A model generated the notes under the pieces. It was not told the DNA's origin. It made no database searches and saw nothing but the letters and a program-made list of their open reading frames with translations. Shown here in pieces: positions 17,301-24,878 of a stretch of DNA of 40,287 nucleotides (position 1 is its first letter; each line of letters begins with the position of its first letter). The stretch is from positions 4,655 to 44,941 of the forward strand of contig FR881983.1 of the NCBI GenBank assembly GCA_000435615.1, written 5' to 3'. This stretch comes from Firmicutes bacterium CAG:238. Its GTDB lineage: Bacteria > Bacillota > Clostridia > Peptostreptococcales > Anaerovoracaceae. Made by a program: the position numbers and the translations under genes.

Positions 17301-17317
17301 AAACACATAAAAAAAAC

Positions 17318-17366
17318 TTGCAATGCACATAAAAAGTTATTATAATATTCCATAGTAATTTTTACT
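17318..17366 (+). promoter_or_regulatory. Promoter of acpP, with inverted repeat at the start site
   Basis: TTGCAA (17318-17323) and perfect TATAAT (17341-17346) are 17 bases apart. A small inverted repeat, AGTAA-TTT-TTACT (17354-17366), covers the predicted start site. It does not match the known FapR box. Confidence 0.75.
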
Positions 17367-17387
17367 AAACAGAATGGAGGCTGTTTT

Positions 17388-17615
17388 ATGATTTTTGACA
17401 AAATTAAAGACATCATTATAGACCAATTACAGGTTGAAGAATCCGATGTTGCAATGGATACCAATCTCATGAAGGATCTTTCGGCAGATTCACTGGATGC
17501 TGTTGAAATTATCATGGCAATCGAAGATGAATTCGGAATCGAAATTCCTGACGAAGACGCTGAGAACATTCAGACGGTCGGAGATTTGGTTAAGTATGTA
17601 GAGGAAAACAAATAG
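17388..17615 (+). CDS. acpP: Acyl carrier protein
   Basis: A 75-residue acidic helical protein that carries growing acyl chains on a phosphopantetheine arm during fatty acid synthesis. The attachment serine is Ser35 in DLSADSLDAVE, and FGIEIPDEDAENIQTVGDLV forms the third and fourth helices. ATGGAGG is 9 bases upstream of the ATG. It has its own promoter and is followed by rex, 34 bases on. No other fatty acid synthesis gene is nearby. Confidence 0.96.
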   Translation: MIFDKIKDIIIDQLQVEESDVAMDTNLMKDLSADSLDAVEIIMAIEDEFGIEIPDEDAENIQTVGDLVKYVEENK

Positions 17616-17649
17616 TCGCAAGACAAATATCAGAAGGCAGGTGTTACAG

Positions 17650-18279
17650 ATGAGAGAGAAGCAGATATCCAAAGCAGTAATCAAGCGTTTGCCTCGATAC
17701 AGAAGATACCTGAAGGAACTGCAAAAGAAGGGGATAGAAAAAATTTCTTCTAAGGACCTGAGCAAGCTCATAGGGTATACTGCGTCGCAGATCAGACAGG
17801 ACTTGAATAATTTCGGCGGCTTCGGTCAACAGGGTTATGGATATAGTGTCAGCTATCTGTATGAAGAAATCGGCGCAATACTGGGCCTCGATAAAGAGTA
17901 TAAGATAGTAATCGTCGGATACGGAAGACTTGGTCAGGCCATGGCAAGCTACATTGCTAACAACGAAGGAAACTTCCACATTTGCGGAATTTTTGACGTT
18001 AAGCAGATCATTCAGGATGTGGAGTTCAAGGACGCGCAGATTATGACATGCGGCTCACTGGCAGGATTTATCAAGAAGGAAAACATAGACATCGCCGTAA
18101 TCACGGTTCCTGCCGAGAAGGCACAGATTGTTGCCGATACGGTATCGGGTGCGGGAGTCAAGGGCATTTGGAACTTTACCGCCGTTGACTTGGAACTGCC
18201 GGAAGACGTCGCGGTTGAGAATGTTCACATGAGTGACAGTCTGCACGCGCTTGCCTATTACATGCAGGATGCGGAATAA
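17650..18279 (+). CDS. rex: Redox-sensing transcriptional repressor Rex
   Basis: Dimeric repressor that senses the NADH/NAD+ ratio and controls fermentation and reoxidation genes in Firmicutes. The N-terminal winged-helix domain (about 1-75) carries ISSKDLSKLIGYTASQIRQD and DLNNFGGFGQQGYGY; a Rossmann domain follows with IVIVGYGRLGQAM near residue 85, AVITVPAEKAQ, and the C-terminal swapped helix. The ATG at 17650 is preferred because AGGTG lies 7 bases upstream; an in-frame GTG at 17641 is part of that ribosome binding site. This gives 209 residues. It probably shares the acpP transcript. Confidence 0.95.
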   Translation: MREKQISKAVIKRLPRYRRYLKELQKKGIEKISSKDLSKLIGYTASQIRQDLNNFGGFGQQGYGYSVSYLYEEIGAILGLDKEYKIVIVGYGRLGQAMASYIANNEGNFHICGIFDVKQIIQDVEFKDAQIMTCGSLAGFIKKENIDIAVITVPAEKAQIVADTVSGAGVKGIWNFTAVDLELPEDVAVENVHMSDSLHALAYYMQDAE

Positions 18280-18283
18280 AATC

Positions 18284-18320
18284 AAAAAAAAGCAACCGGT
18301 CATAAAGACCGGTTGTTTTT
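18284..18320. terminator. Bidirectional terminator between rex and ferredoxin
   Basis: An 8-bp stem AACCGGTC/GACCGGTT (18294-18314, loop ATAAA) is flanked by an A-run on the left and GTTTTT on the right, so it can end transcription from both converging genes. Confidence 0.9.
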
Positions 18321-18329
18321 ATGTAGTGT

Positions 18330-18497
18330 TTAGCCTTCTACCGGAGCATCTACCGGGCAAGCATCTGCGCAAGAACCGCAGTCGATGCACTTGTCAGCAT
18401 CGATAACATAGATGTCGCCTTCGGAGATAGCTTCTACAGGACATTCTGCTGCGCAAGCACCGCAAGCGATGCAAGCATCTGTAATTTTATAAGCCAT
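18330..18497 (-). CDS. 2[4Fe-4S] ferredoxin
   Basis: A 55-residue clostridial-type ferredoxin carrying low-potential electrons for anaerobic metabolism. Two cluster motifs are visible: CIACGACAAECP at about residues 9-20 and CIDCGSCADACP at about 37-48. The ATG at 18497 is set by AGGAGGAAC 6 bases upstream; the frame stays open further but without a start signal. The gene is rich in acidic residues and ends shortly after the second motif, as usual. It is read from its own promoter, which interlocks with that of the next gene. Confidence 0.96.
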   Translation of the reverse strand: MAYKITDACIACGACAAECPVEAISEGDIYVIDADKCIDCGSCADACPVDAPVEG

Positions 18498-18516
18498 TAT
18501 TGTTCCTCCTATTAAA

Positions 18517-18568
18517 AAAGATATATCTTTACGCAGACAATTATAACAGAATGATGTATAATAGTAAA
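18517..18568. promoter_or_regulatory. Interlocked divergent promoters of ferredoxin and P-loop gene
   Basis: Rightward: CAGACA (18534-18539), 17 bases, TATAAT (18557-18562). Leftward on the minus strand: TTTACT (18563-18568), 17 bases, TATAAT (18540-18545). Each -10 lies inside the other promoter's spacer. A perfect palindrome AAAGATATATCTTT (18517-18530) lies in the ferredoxin leader. Confidence 0.65.
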
Positions 18569-18615
18569 GTAAAAAAAAGTTGATTTTTTTGTAAAAAATA
18601 AAGAGGACGAAAAAA

Positions 18616-19422
18616 ATGCGAATATACACATTGGTCGGAAAGAGCGGAACCGGAAAGAGTTTTCATGCAATGGATTTATGCCGGAAAGAAAATATTGAGT
18701 CTATCATAGATGACGGCCTATATATATATCGGAATACGATGCTTGCCGGATCCTCGGCCAAAAGAGCCGGCACCAAGATAGGAGCAGTAAAGACGGCATT
18801 GTTCATAAATGAAGAACAATGCCAGAGTGTCCGAGATGAAATTGCGAGAACGAAACCCGAATCCATCCTGGTTCTGGGAACCAGCGAAGGGATGGTAGAC
18901 CGGATCATGGACAGGCTGGGGCTGGAAAAACCCCCGGAGGACAGTCCGAGGCGTATAAAAATCGAAGACATAACGACACAGGCCGAGCGCCGCAAGGCAA
19001 GACAGCAAAGGGAGCAGCTGGGCAAGCATGTCATTCCCGCGCCGTCACTGCAGCTTAAGAGAAACTTTGCCGGATATTTCATGGATCCGCTTCGGTTTTT
19101 CAGGGGAAAGGAGCAGGACGGGGAACGCACGGTCGTCAGGCCGACATACAGCTACATGGGACAATATCTGATTGCGGAGCGTGTAATTGATGATATCATT
19201 GGCTGCATAGCGGCGGGACACCCCGCAGCGGGCAGAGTCATATATGTGAGCCACAGCACGCAGCCCGAGGCATACGAGCTTTTTGTCGTCATCAAGATGA
19301 AACACGGATTTGCCCTGTGGGAGTCGGTGTGTGAGATACAGGAAGAAATCAAAGAAATGGTAGAAAAAATGACCGCGTTCAATGTTTCGGCCATCGACAT
19401 AGAAGTGAGGGGGATTGACTGA
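18616..19422 (+). CDS. P-loop NTPase fused to an Asp23/Gls24-like domain
   Basis: A 268-residue protein of unknown role. The N-terminal part has a clear Walker A, GKSGTGKS at residues 8-15, and reads like a small kinase-type P-loop domain up to about residue 110 (LVLGTSEGMVDRIMDRLGL). A basic, probably helical linker follows (about 115-140). The last 90 residues (from YSMGQYLIAERVIDDIIGCIA near 180 to AIDIEVRGID) resemble the Asp23/Gls24 envelope-stress family: a helix with I-A-x-x-V followed by strands and VCEIQEEIKEMVEKMT. ACGAAAAAA gives no strong ribosome binding site, but AAGAGGACG lies about 9 bases upstream. It is 2 bases before the glycosylase gene. The domain reading is moderate in confidence. 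Confidence 0.65.
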   Translation: MRIYTLVGKSGTGKSFHAMDLCRKENIESIIDDGLYIYRNTMLAGSSAKRAGTKIGAVKTALFINEEQCQSVRDEIARTKPESILVLGTSEGMVDRIMDRLGLEKPPEDSPRRIKIEDITTQAERRKARQQREQLGKHVIPAPSLQLKRNFAGYFMDPLRFFRGKEQDGERTVVRPTYSYMGQYLIAERVIDDIIGCIAAGHPAAGRVIYVSHSTQPEAYELFVVIKMKHGFALWESVCEIQEEIKEMVEKMTAFNVSAIDIEVRGID

Positions 19423-19424
19423 AG

Positions 19425-20279
19425 GTGCAGTACACGAAGACCGGGATAAAAGATTTTAACCTTGCACATATCTTTGAATGCGGACAATGCTTCCGCTGGG
19501 AAAGACAGAACGACGGCAGCTATACGGGCACTGCGATGGGAAAAATCGTCAATATGCGATTTGAGCCGGAGGGCAGACTGACAGTCGACAATTGCACGGA
19601 AGAGGAATTCATGCAGATTTGGACGCCGTATTTGGATTTGGAAAGAGATTATGCGAAGATAAAGAGCGGTTTGAAAGGCGAGCAGATTCAAAAGGCCGTG
19701 GAATACGGATATGGGATTCGGATTCTGAAGCAGGATTTTTGGGAAACGCTGCTGTCATTCATCATATCGCAGAATAACAATATACCGCGGATTAAGGGCT
19801 GCATTGAGGCTCTGACGCACCGCTGCGGCACGAAAATCGGCACATATAAAGGAAAGGATTATTATGCGATGCCTGAGCCGGAAGTGCTTGCAGGCATGAC
19901 ACCGGATGAACTGGCGGAGTGCAGACTCGGTTACAGGGGGCCTTACCTAATCAAAACGGCACAGAAAGTTTTGGAGAAAGGCGGAGCACTTGCGGCTGAG
20001 AAAGAACTGCGAAACTGTGAGATGTTTGAAGAGGCACAGGCGGCTCTTCGGGAATATCCCGGTGTCGGTCCCAAGGTCGCAAGCTGCACAGCCCTTTTCG
20101 CCCTGGGATTTCCGGATGCTTTTCCGATTGATGTATGGATGCGAAGAGTTATGCATAGACTTTATGGTATGGATGAAAAGGATGTACGCGGCATGGAGGA
20201 TTTTGCGAAGAAAAATTTTGCACCTTACGGCGGAATCGCACAGCAGTACCTTTTTTATTACATACGCGGACTGCATTGA
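19425..20279 (+). CDS. ogg: 8-oxoguanine DNA glycosylase (HhH-GPD family)
   Basis: Bifunctional DNA repair enzyme expected to excise 8-oxoguanine and nick the strand, 284 residues. The N-terminal OGG-type beta domain contains FNLAHIFECGQCFRWER, and the helical part has ILKQDFWETLLSFIISQNNNIPRI. The helix-hairpin-helix reads YPGVGPKVASCTALFALG and is followed by the catalytic Asp in PIDVWMRRVM. The start is GTG at 19425, since the protein similarity begins there and GAGGGG lies upstream; the gap to the previous gene is 2 bases. Oxidative-damage repair fits the redox genes around it. Confidence 0.93.
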   Translation: MQYTKTGIKDFNLAHIFECGQCFRWERQNDGSYTGTAMGKIVNMRFEPEGRLTVDNCTEEEFMQIWTPYLDLERDYAKIKSGLKGEQIQKAVEYGYGIRILKQDFWETLLSFIISQNNNIPRIKGCIEALTHRCGTKIGTYKGKDYYAMPEPEVLAGMTPDELAECRLGYRGPYLIKTAQKVLEKGGALAAEKELRNCEMFEEAQAALREYPGVGPKVASCTALFALGFPDAFPIDVWMRRVMHRLYGMDEKDVRGMEDFAKKNFAPYGGIAQQYLFYYIRGLH

Positions 20280-20357
20280 TTGTGCCAAGGCACCGCATGG
20301 TGGTGCGGCTCCAAAATTGTTTCACAGAAACTTCACATGCAAAAAAGCAAGAAAGTA

Positions 20358-20421
20358 TTGACAATTGCGGCAGGATTGCTATAATAAAATTATGTTAGCA
20401 CTCAGAAGTAAAGAGTGCTAA
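20358..20421 (+). promoter_or_regulatory. Promoter and CIRCE operator of groESL
   Basis: TTGACA (20358-20363) and TATAAT (20380-20385) are 16 bases apart. Directly downstream is a perfect CIRCE element, TTAGCACTC-N9-GAGTGCTAA (20395-20421), the binding site of the heat-shock repressor HrcA. No hrcA gene is in the window. Confidence 0.97.
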
Positions 20422-20455
20422 GGAAACGAGAATTACTAAACGGAGGTAATGATAA

Positions 20456-20731
20456 ATGATTGGAATCAAACCATTGGGTGACAGAGTAGTCATCAAGAAA
20501 CTGGAAGCAGAAGAGAGAACACAGGGAGGCCTTATCCTCACAAGTGCAGCGAAGGAGAAACCTCAGATGGCAGAGGTTGTAGCCGTAGGACCGGGAACCA
20601 AGGATGTTTCCATGGAAGTGAAACCGGGAGACAAAGTTGTTTTCAGCAAATACGGCGGAACCGAAATTAAGTATCAAGGCGAAGAATACACGATTATGAG
20701 ACAGGATGACATCCTGGCGGTTGTTGAATAG
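20456..20731 (+). CDS. groES: Co-chaperonin GroES
   Basis: The 91-residue lid subunit that caps the GroEL folding chamber. It begins with IKPLGDRVVIKKLEAEERTQ, has the mobile loop GGLILTSAAKEKPQ at about 25-38, and ends with GEEYTIMRQDDILAVVE. ACGGAGGTAATG precedes the ATG. It is first in the CIRCE-controlled operon, 19 bases before groEL. Confidence 0.98.
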   Translation: MIGIKPLGDRVVIKKLEAEERTQGGLILTSAAKEKPQMAEVVAVGPGTKDVSMEVKPGDKVVFSKYGGTEIKYQGEEYTIMRQDDILAVVE

Positions 20732-20750
20732 TTGAAAGGGGTGCATAGAA

Positions 20751-22388
20751 ATGGCAAAGGACATTTTTTACGGAGAAGACGCAAGACGCAAACTGCAGGC
20801 AGGCGTTGATAAATTAGCTGATACAGTAAAGATTACATTAGGACCGAAAGGCCGCAATGTTTTAATCAATAAGAGCTTCGGCTCACCGCTCATCACTAAC
20901 GACGGTGTTACGATTGCAAGAGAAATCGAGCTTGAAGACGCAACGGAAAACATGGGCGCTCAGGTTGTTAAGGAAGTTGCTTCCAAGACAAACGATGTAG
21001 CCGGCGACGGTACAACAACAGCAACTCTGCTTGCTCAGATTATCGTAAAAGAAGGATTCAAGAATGTCGCAGCAGGCGCTAACCCAATGGAACTTAAGAA
21101 GGGTATCCAGGGCGCGGTTGATGTAGCGGTTGAAGAAATCGGTAAGATTGCAAAACCGGTTGAAACCAAGGAATCCATCGCACAGGTTGCAGCAGTTTCC
21201 GCTGCTGACGAAAACATCGGCGAACTGATTGCACAGGCTATGGAAAAGGTAGGCAAGGACGGTGTTATCACAGTAGAAGAATCCAAGAGCCTCGGCACAA
21301 CTTTAGATGTTGTGGAAGGCATGCAGTTTGACAGAGGCTATTTATCGGCTTACATGGTTTCCGACACGGAAAAGATGGAAGCGGTTATGGAAAATCCATA
21401 TATTTTAATCACTGACAAGAAGATTGCAAGCATTCAGGAACTGGTTCCGCTGCTTGAACAGATTATGAAGCAGGGACGTAAGCTTCTCATTATCGCAGAA
21501 GATGTGGAAGGCGAAGCACTTGCAACACTGGTTGTCAATAAACTCAGAGGCGTTATCGATGTGGTTGCGGTAAAGGCTCCGGGATACGGCGAAAGAAGAA
21601 AAGCAATGCTGGAAGATATCGCAGTTCTTACAGGCGGTACCGTTATTGCAACGGATCTTGGCTATGAGCTGAACGAAGTGACACTTGACATGCTTGGAAC
21701 AGCAGCAACCGTTAAGGTTGACAAGGAAAACACGGTTATCGTATCCGGCGGCGGTTCTTCCGAAGATGTTAAGGCAAGAATTGCAAGTCTCAAGACGCAG
21801 ATTGAAGATACAACTTCCGAATTCGACAAGGAAAAACTTCAGGAAAGACTTGCCAAACTCGCAGGCGGCGTTGCGGTTATCAAGGTAGGCGCAGCTACCG
21901 AAACGGAACTGAAAGAAAGAAAACTCAGAATCGAAGACGCTCTCAACGCAACAAAGGCTGCAGTTGAAGAGGGTATCGTATCCGGCGGCGGGGTTGCACT
22001 CGTAAACACAATTCCGGCTGTGGCAGCATATGTTGACACCCTTTCCGGCGATGTTAAGACAGGTGCTGCAATCATCAAGCGTGCACTGGAAGAACCGGTA
22101 AGACAGATTGCAGAAAACGCAGGGCTTGAAGGCAGCGTTGTTGTTGCGGAAGTTAAGAAATCCGGTGTAGGTGTTGGCCTGAATGCAGCTACGGAAGAAT
22201 ATGTAGACATGATTGAAGCAGGTATCGTTGACCCTGCAAAGGTTACAAGAAGTGCGCTTCAGAATGCGGCATCCGCATCCGCAATGCTTCTTACTACAGA
22301 AGCAGGTATCGTAGACATCAAGGAACCGATGCCTCCTGTAGCGATGGGCGGCGGTGCTCCGGGAATGGGCGGCATGGGAATGATGTAG
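20751..22388 (+). CDS. groEL: Chaperonin GroEL
   Basis: The 545-residue ATP-driven folding chamber subunit. Diagnostic stretches are VKITLGPKGRNVLI, the nucleotide-binding GDGTTTATLLAQ near residue 85, IAEDVEGEALATLVVNKLRG in the apical domain, and the glycine/methionine tail GGGAPGMGGMGMM. GAAAGGGGTG lies before the ATG. A terminator follows directly. Length and motifs are standard. Confidence 0.98.
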   Translation: MAKDIFYGEDARRKLQAGVDKLADTVKITLGPKGRNVLINKSFGSPLITNDGVTIAREIELEDATENMGAQVVKEVASKTNDVAGDGTTTATLLAQIIVKEGFKNVAAGANPMELKKGIQGAVDVAVEEIGKIAKPVETKESIAQVAAVSAADENIGELIAQAMEKVGKDGVITVEESKSLGTTLDVVEGMQFDRGYLSAYMVSDTEKMEAVMENPYILITDKKIASIQELVPLLEQIMKQGRKLLIIAEDVEGEALATLVVNKLRGVIDVVAVKAPGYGERRKAMLEDIAVLTGGTVIATDLGYELNEVTLDMLGTAATVKVDKENTVIVSGGGSSEDVKARIASLKTQIEDTTSEFDKEKLQERLAKLAGGVAVIKVGAATETELKERKLRIEDALNATKAAVEEGIVSGGGVALVNTIPAVAAYVDTLSGDVKTGAAIIKRALEEPVRQIAENAGLEGSVVVAEVKKSGVGVGLNAATEEYVDMIEAGIVDPAKVTRSALQNAASASAMLLTTEAGIVDIKEPMPPVAMGGGAPGMGGMGMM

Positions 22389-22409
22389 CCGCTATGGAAT
22401 AGAATAAGG

Positions 22410-22450
22410 AATCGGCAGAATTTTTTTCGGAAGATTTTGCCGATTTTTTT
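22410..22450 (+). terminator. Rho-independent terminator of groESL
   Basis: AATCGGCA (22410-22417) pairs with TGCCGATT (22438-22445), extended by AGAA/TT-rich pairing, and a run of seven Ts follows. Confidence 0.88.
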
Positions 22451-22459
22451 ATTTTTGTG

Positions 22460-22510
22460 TTGACAAAAGAAGAAAGCTGCGCTAGTATAATACCTATAAA
22501 ACAGATAGGT
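22460..22510 (+). promoter_or_regulatory. Promoter and palindromic operator of cysK
   Basis: TTGACA (22460-22465) is followed by TAGTAT after 17 bases (22483-22488), or by a perfect TATAAT after 20 bases (22486-22491). Directly at the predicted start site lies ACCTAT-N7-ATAGGT (22492-22510), a good repressor site. The same ACCTA/TAGGT half-sites flank the promoter of the Rrf2 gene downstream. Confidence 0.65.
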
Positions 22511-22575
22511 TTTGTGGGAAATAAAAACCACTGAGGAATAAATATAAATTATAATGAAAAAAGGAGATGAAGGAA

Positions 22576-23505
22576 ATGAAAGTATATGAAAGAATTACAG
22601 ATTTAATCGGCGGAACACCGCTGCTCAAGCTGAACCACATTGTGGGGGACGAAGAAACACAGGCCGAAGTTTACGGCAAATTGGAATATTTCAACCCGGC
22701 GGGAAGCGTTAAGGACAGAATCGCAAGAGCGATGATTGACGATGCCGAGAAGTCGGGAGCATTAAAGCCGGGTGCGGTTATCATCGAACCAACCAGCGGA
22801 AATACCGGAATCGGACTGGCTTCGGTTGCAGCTTCCAGAGGGTATAAGATTATTCTGACGATGCCGGAGACGATGAGCATTGAGCGCCGCAATCTTTTGA
22901 AGGCATACGGTGCGGAACTTGTATTGACAGACGGCGCGAAGGGCATGAAGGGAGCGATTGCAAAGGCGGAAGAACTTGTCAAGGAAACTCCGGAAAGCTT
23001 CATCCCGAGTCAGTTTACAAACCCGGCAAACCCGTCCGCGCACAAGGCATCCACAGGACCTGAAATCTGGGATGACACGGATGGAAAGGTTGACATCTTC
23101 GTTGCCGGAGTCGGAACAGGCGGAACGCTTTCCGGCGTAGGAGAATACCTGAAGAGCAAGAATCCGGATGTCAAAGTGGTTGCCGTTGAACCGGCAGGCT
23201 CTCCGGTTCTTTCAAAAGGAACTCCAGGCCCGCACAAGATTCAGGGAATCGGTGCAGGATTCGTTCCGGATACGCTCAACACAGAGATTTATGATGAAAT
23301 CATTACAGTGGAAAACGAGGATGCGTTTGAAACCGGAAGAACGCTTGCAAGAAAAGGCGGTGTGCTCGTCGGAATCTCATCCGGTGCAGCTGTTTATGCA
23401 GCGTCGCAGCTTGCAAAACGCCCGGAAAACAAGGGCAAGGTGATTGTAGCACTTCTGCCGGATACCGGAGAAAGATACCTTTCCACTCCGATGTTTGCTG
23501 AATAA
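22576..23505 (+). CDS. cysK: Cysteine synthase A (O-acetylserine sulfhydrylase)
   Basis: PLP enzyme that makes cysteine from O-acetylserine and sulfide, 309 residues. The PLP lysine is Lys46 in NPAGSVKDR; the substrate loop EPTSGNTGIGLA, the phosphate-binding GVGTGGTLSGVG and the late GISSGAAVYAA and LLPDTGERYLS are all present. The second of two in-frame ATGs is chosen, because AAGGAG ends 9 bases before it and directly abuts the first (22567). It has its own promoter with an operator that may be read by the Rrf2 regulator 134 bases downstream. Confidence 0.96.
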   Translation: MKVYERITDLIGGTPLLKLNHIVGDEETQAEVYGKLEYFNPAGSVKDRIARAMIDDAEKSGALKPGAVIIEPTSGNTGIGLASVAASRGYKIILTMPETMSIERRNLLKAYGAELVLTDGAKGMKGAIAKAEELVKETPESFIPSQFTNPANPSAHKASTGPEIWDDTDGKVDIFVAGVGTGGTLSGVGEYLKSKNPDVKVVAVEPAGSPVLSKGTPGPHKIQGIGAGFVPDTLNTEIYDEIITVENEDAFETGRTLARKGGVLVGISSGAAVYAASQLAKRPENKGKVIVALLPDTGERYLSTPMFAE

Positions 23506-23541
23506 TATCGGCCGGAAATTTGAACCATATTGGCCTCTTGC

Positions 23542-23577
23542 TTGAAAACCTAGCATTTTCATGGTATTATGTAGGTT
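23542..23577 (+). promoter_or_regulatory. Promoter of the Rrf2 gene flanked by ACCTA/TAGGT half-sites
   Basis: TTGAAA (23542-23547) and TATTAT (23565-23570) are 17 bases apart. AACCTA (23547-23552) overlaps the -35 and its inverse TAGGTT (23572-23577) follows the -10. The two half-sites match those of the cysK operator but are 10 bases further apart, about one helical turn. Confidence 0.6.
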
Positions 23578-23639
23578 GTAGGGCAGGAGGCTTTTTGTGT
23601 GAAAAGTTTTGCATGCCGGCGCACAAGAGGAGGTGCAGG

Positions 23640-24077
23640 ATGAAGATTTCCACGAAAGGGCGCTATGCGCTCAGAATGATGATAGATTTGGCGGAGCATC
23701 AGGGCGAGGGTTTCGTTTCACTGAAAGATATTGCGGCACGGCAGGGAATTTCCAAAAAATATCTGGAGCAGATTATTCCGATTCTGAACCGTTCGAATTT
23801 CCTGCAGGCAAACCGAGGTGCACAGGGAGGCTATCGGCTTGCAAAAGCACCGAGTGCCTATACGGTAAAAGATATCCTGGAACTGACGGAGGGCAGCCTT
23901 GCACCTGTTGCGTGTCTGGATACAATGCCCGTGGGTTGCGAGCGCAGCGAGTTCTGCGTGACACTGCCACTATGGAAAGGCCTTCGTGACGCGATCGAAA
24001 AATATCTTGACGGAATAACGCTGCAGGACCTGCTTGACCGGCAGACGGAAATGTATTCCAACAATTATATGATATAA
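23640..24077 (+). CDS. Rrf2 family transcriptional regulator, IscR/CymR-like
   Basis: A 145-residue winged-helix regulator. The start MKISTKGRYALRMMIDLAEH and the recognition part KDIAARQGISKKYLEQIIP and NRGAQGGYRLAK are typical of Rrf2 proteins. Three cysteines, Cys92, Cys100 and Cys106, sit where IscR binds its [2Fe-2S] cluster, though the first gap is 7 and not 5 residues; CymR proteins lack this set. It may thus sense Fe-S status or cysteine supply. GAGGAGGTG lies before the ATG at 23640. Its position after cysK and the shared half-sites suggest control of cysK and of itself; that is inference. Confidence 0.88.
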   Translation: MKISTKGRYALRMMIDLAEHQGEGFVSLKDIAARQGISKKYLEQIIPILNRSNFLQANRGAQGGYRLAKAPSAYTVKDILELTEGSLAPVACLDTMPVGCERSEFCVTLPLWKGLRDAIEKYLDGITLQDLLDRQTEMYSNNYMI

Positions 24078-24119
24078 TTGCGAAGTTTTTAATAATTCCG
24101 CTAAGATTTTGCAAAGATA

Positions 24120-24147
24120 TTGCAAAATTTCCGGTATAAGATATAAT
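24120..24147 (+). promoter_or_regulatory. Possible promoter of the phospholipid cluster
   Basis: TTGCAA (24120-24125) and TATAAT (24142-24147) are 16 bases apart. The predicted start would fall only about 8 bases before the TTG start codon, inside its AGGGAG site, so the leader would be very short or the real promoter lies elsewhere. Confidence 0.4.
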
Positions 24148-24161
24148 ATAAGGGAGTAAAA

Positions 24162-24878
24162 TTGGATAAAGTGATGAAAAATGTAGAAAAATTGATTCCG
24201 AAATATGCGGTTATCTCACTGGTCTTTTGCTTCGCATGGAACTGCTTTGTCTACTGGACAACGCAGTTTTTATGTGCGGGGCGCAGACACTTTGACTTGA
24301 CAACGGATTTCGACAGGTGGGTTCCCGTCCAATCGTGGTGGGTCTTGATTTATGTGGCAAGTTTTGCCTTCTGGGTTATATGCTATATCTTGATTGCGCG
24401 CTTTAATGACAGGGAATTCTGGTTCCGGTTTGTGACAGCAGATCTTCTTTCCAGGACAATCTGCGGAGTTATTTTCGTCGTTTTCCCGACCATGAACACA
24501 AGGCCGGTACTCGAGATGAACTCGGTTTTTGACTGGATGCTGGCACTGATTTACAAACTGGATCTGCCGTACAACCTGTTTCCGTCGATACACTGTATCA
24601 TCAGCCTGCTTTGCTTTCTGGGTCTTATGAAAACGGACAAGATGAGCCGGGTGGCGAAGGGAGGTGTGCTGGCTTTTGCGCTGCTGATTTTCGCATCGAC
24701 GCAGTTCACCAAGCAGCACTACATTTCAGATGTTATAAGCGGAGTGGTGCTTGCGCTGCTTTGCTACAGTATAGCGATGAAAACGGACATCGCACGACCG
24801 GTAAGAAAGGTGTTTGAGAGGATTAACGAGAAAGTATTCGGGGATGCAAATGAAGAAAAAAAAGAAGGTACTGTTTAA
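24162..24878 (+). CDS. PAP2 superfamily membrane phosphatase
   Basis: Integral membrane protein of 238 residues with about six helices, related to phosphatidic acid phosphatases and to undecaprenyl-pyrophosphate phosphatases. The catalytic core is visible as LFPSIHCIISLL (motif 2, with its histidine) near residue 145 and FTKQHYISDVISGV (motif 3, His and Asp) near 185; motif 1 is poorly formed around NTRPV. TTG at 24162 is chosen as start because AGGGAG lies 5 bases before it; an ATG at 24174 is possible but badly spaced. Neighbouring phosphatidylserine genes favour a role in lipid metabolism. The exact substrate is unknown. Confidence 0.78.
   Translation: MDKVMKNVEKLIPKYAVISLVFCFAWNCFVYWTTQFLCAGRRHFDLTTDFDRWVPVQSWWVLIYVASFAFWVICYILIARFNDREFWFRFVTADLLSRTICGVIFVVFPTMNTRPVLEMNSVFDWMLALIYKLDLPYNLFPSIHCIISLLCFLGLMKTDKMSRVAKGGVLAFALLIFASTQFTKQHYISDVISGVVLALLCYSIAMKTDIARPVRKVFERINEKVFGDANEEKKEGTV

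Noticed and set aside
20290..20312. Short GC-rich hairpin after the DNA glycosylase gene
   Set aside because: Only about 5 bp with competing pairings and no following T-run; too weak to call a terminator.
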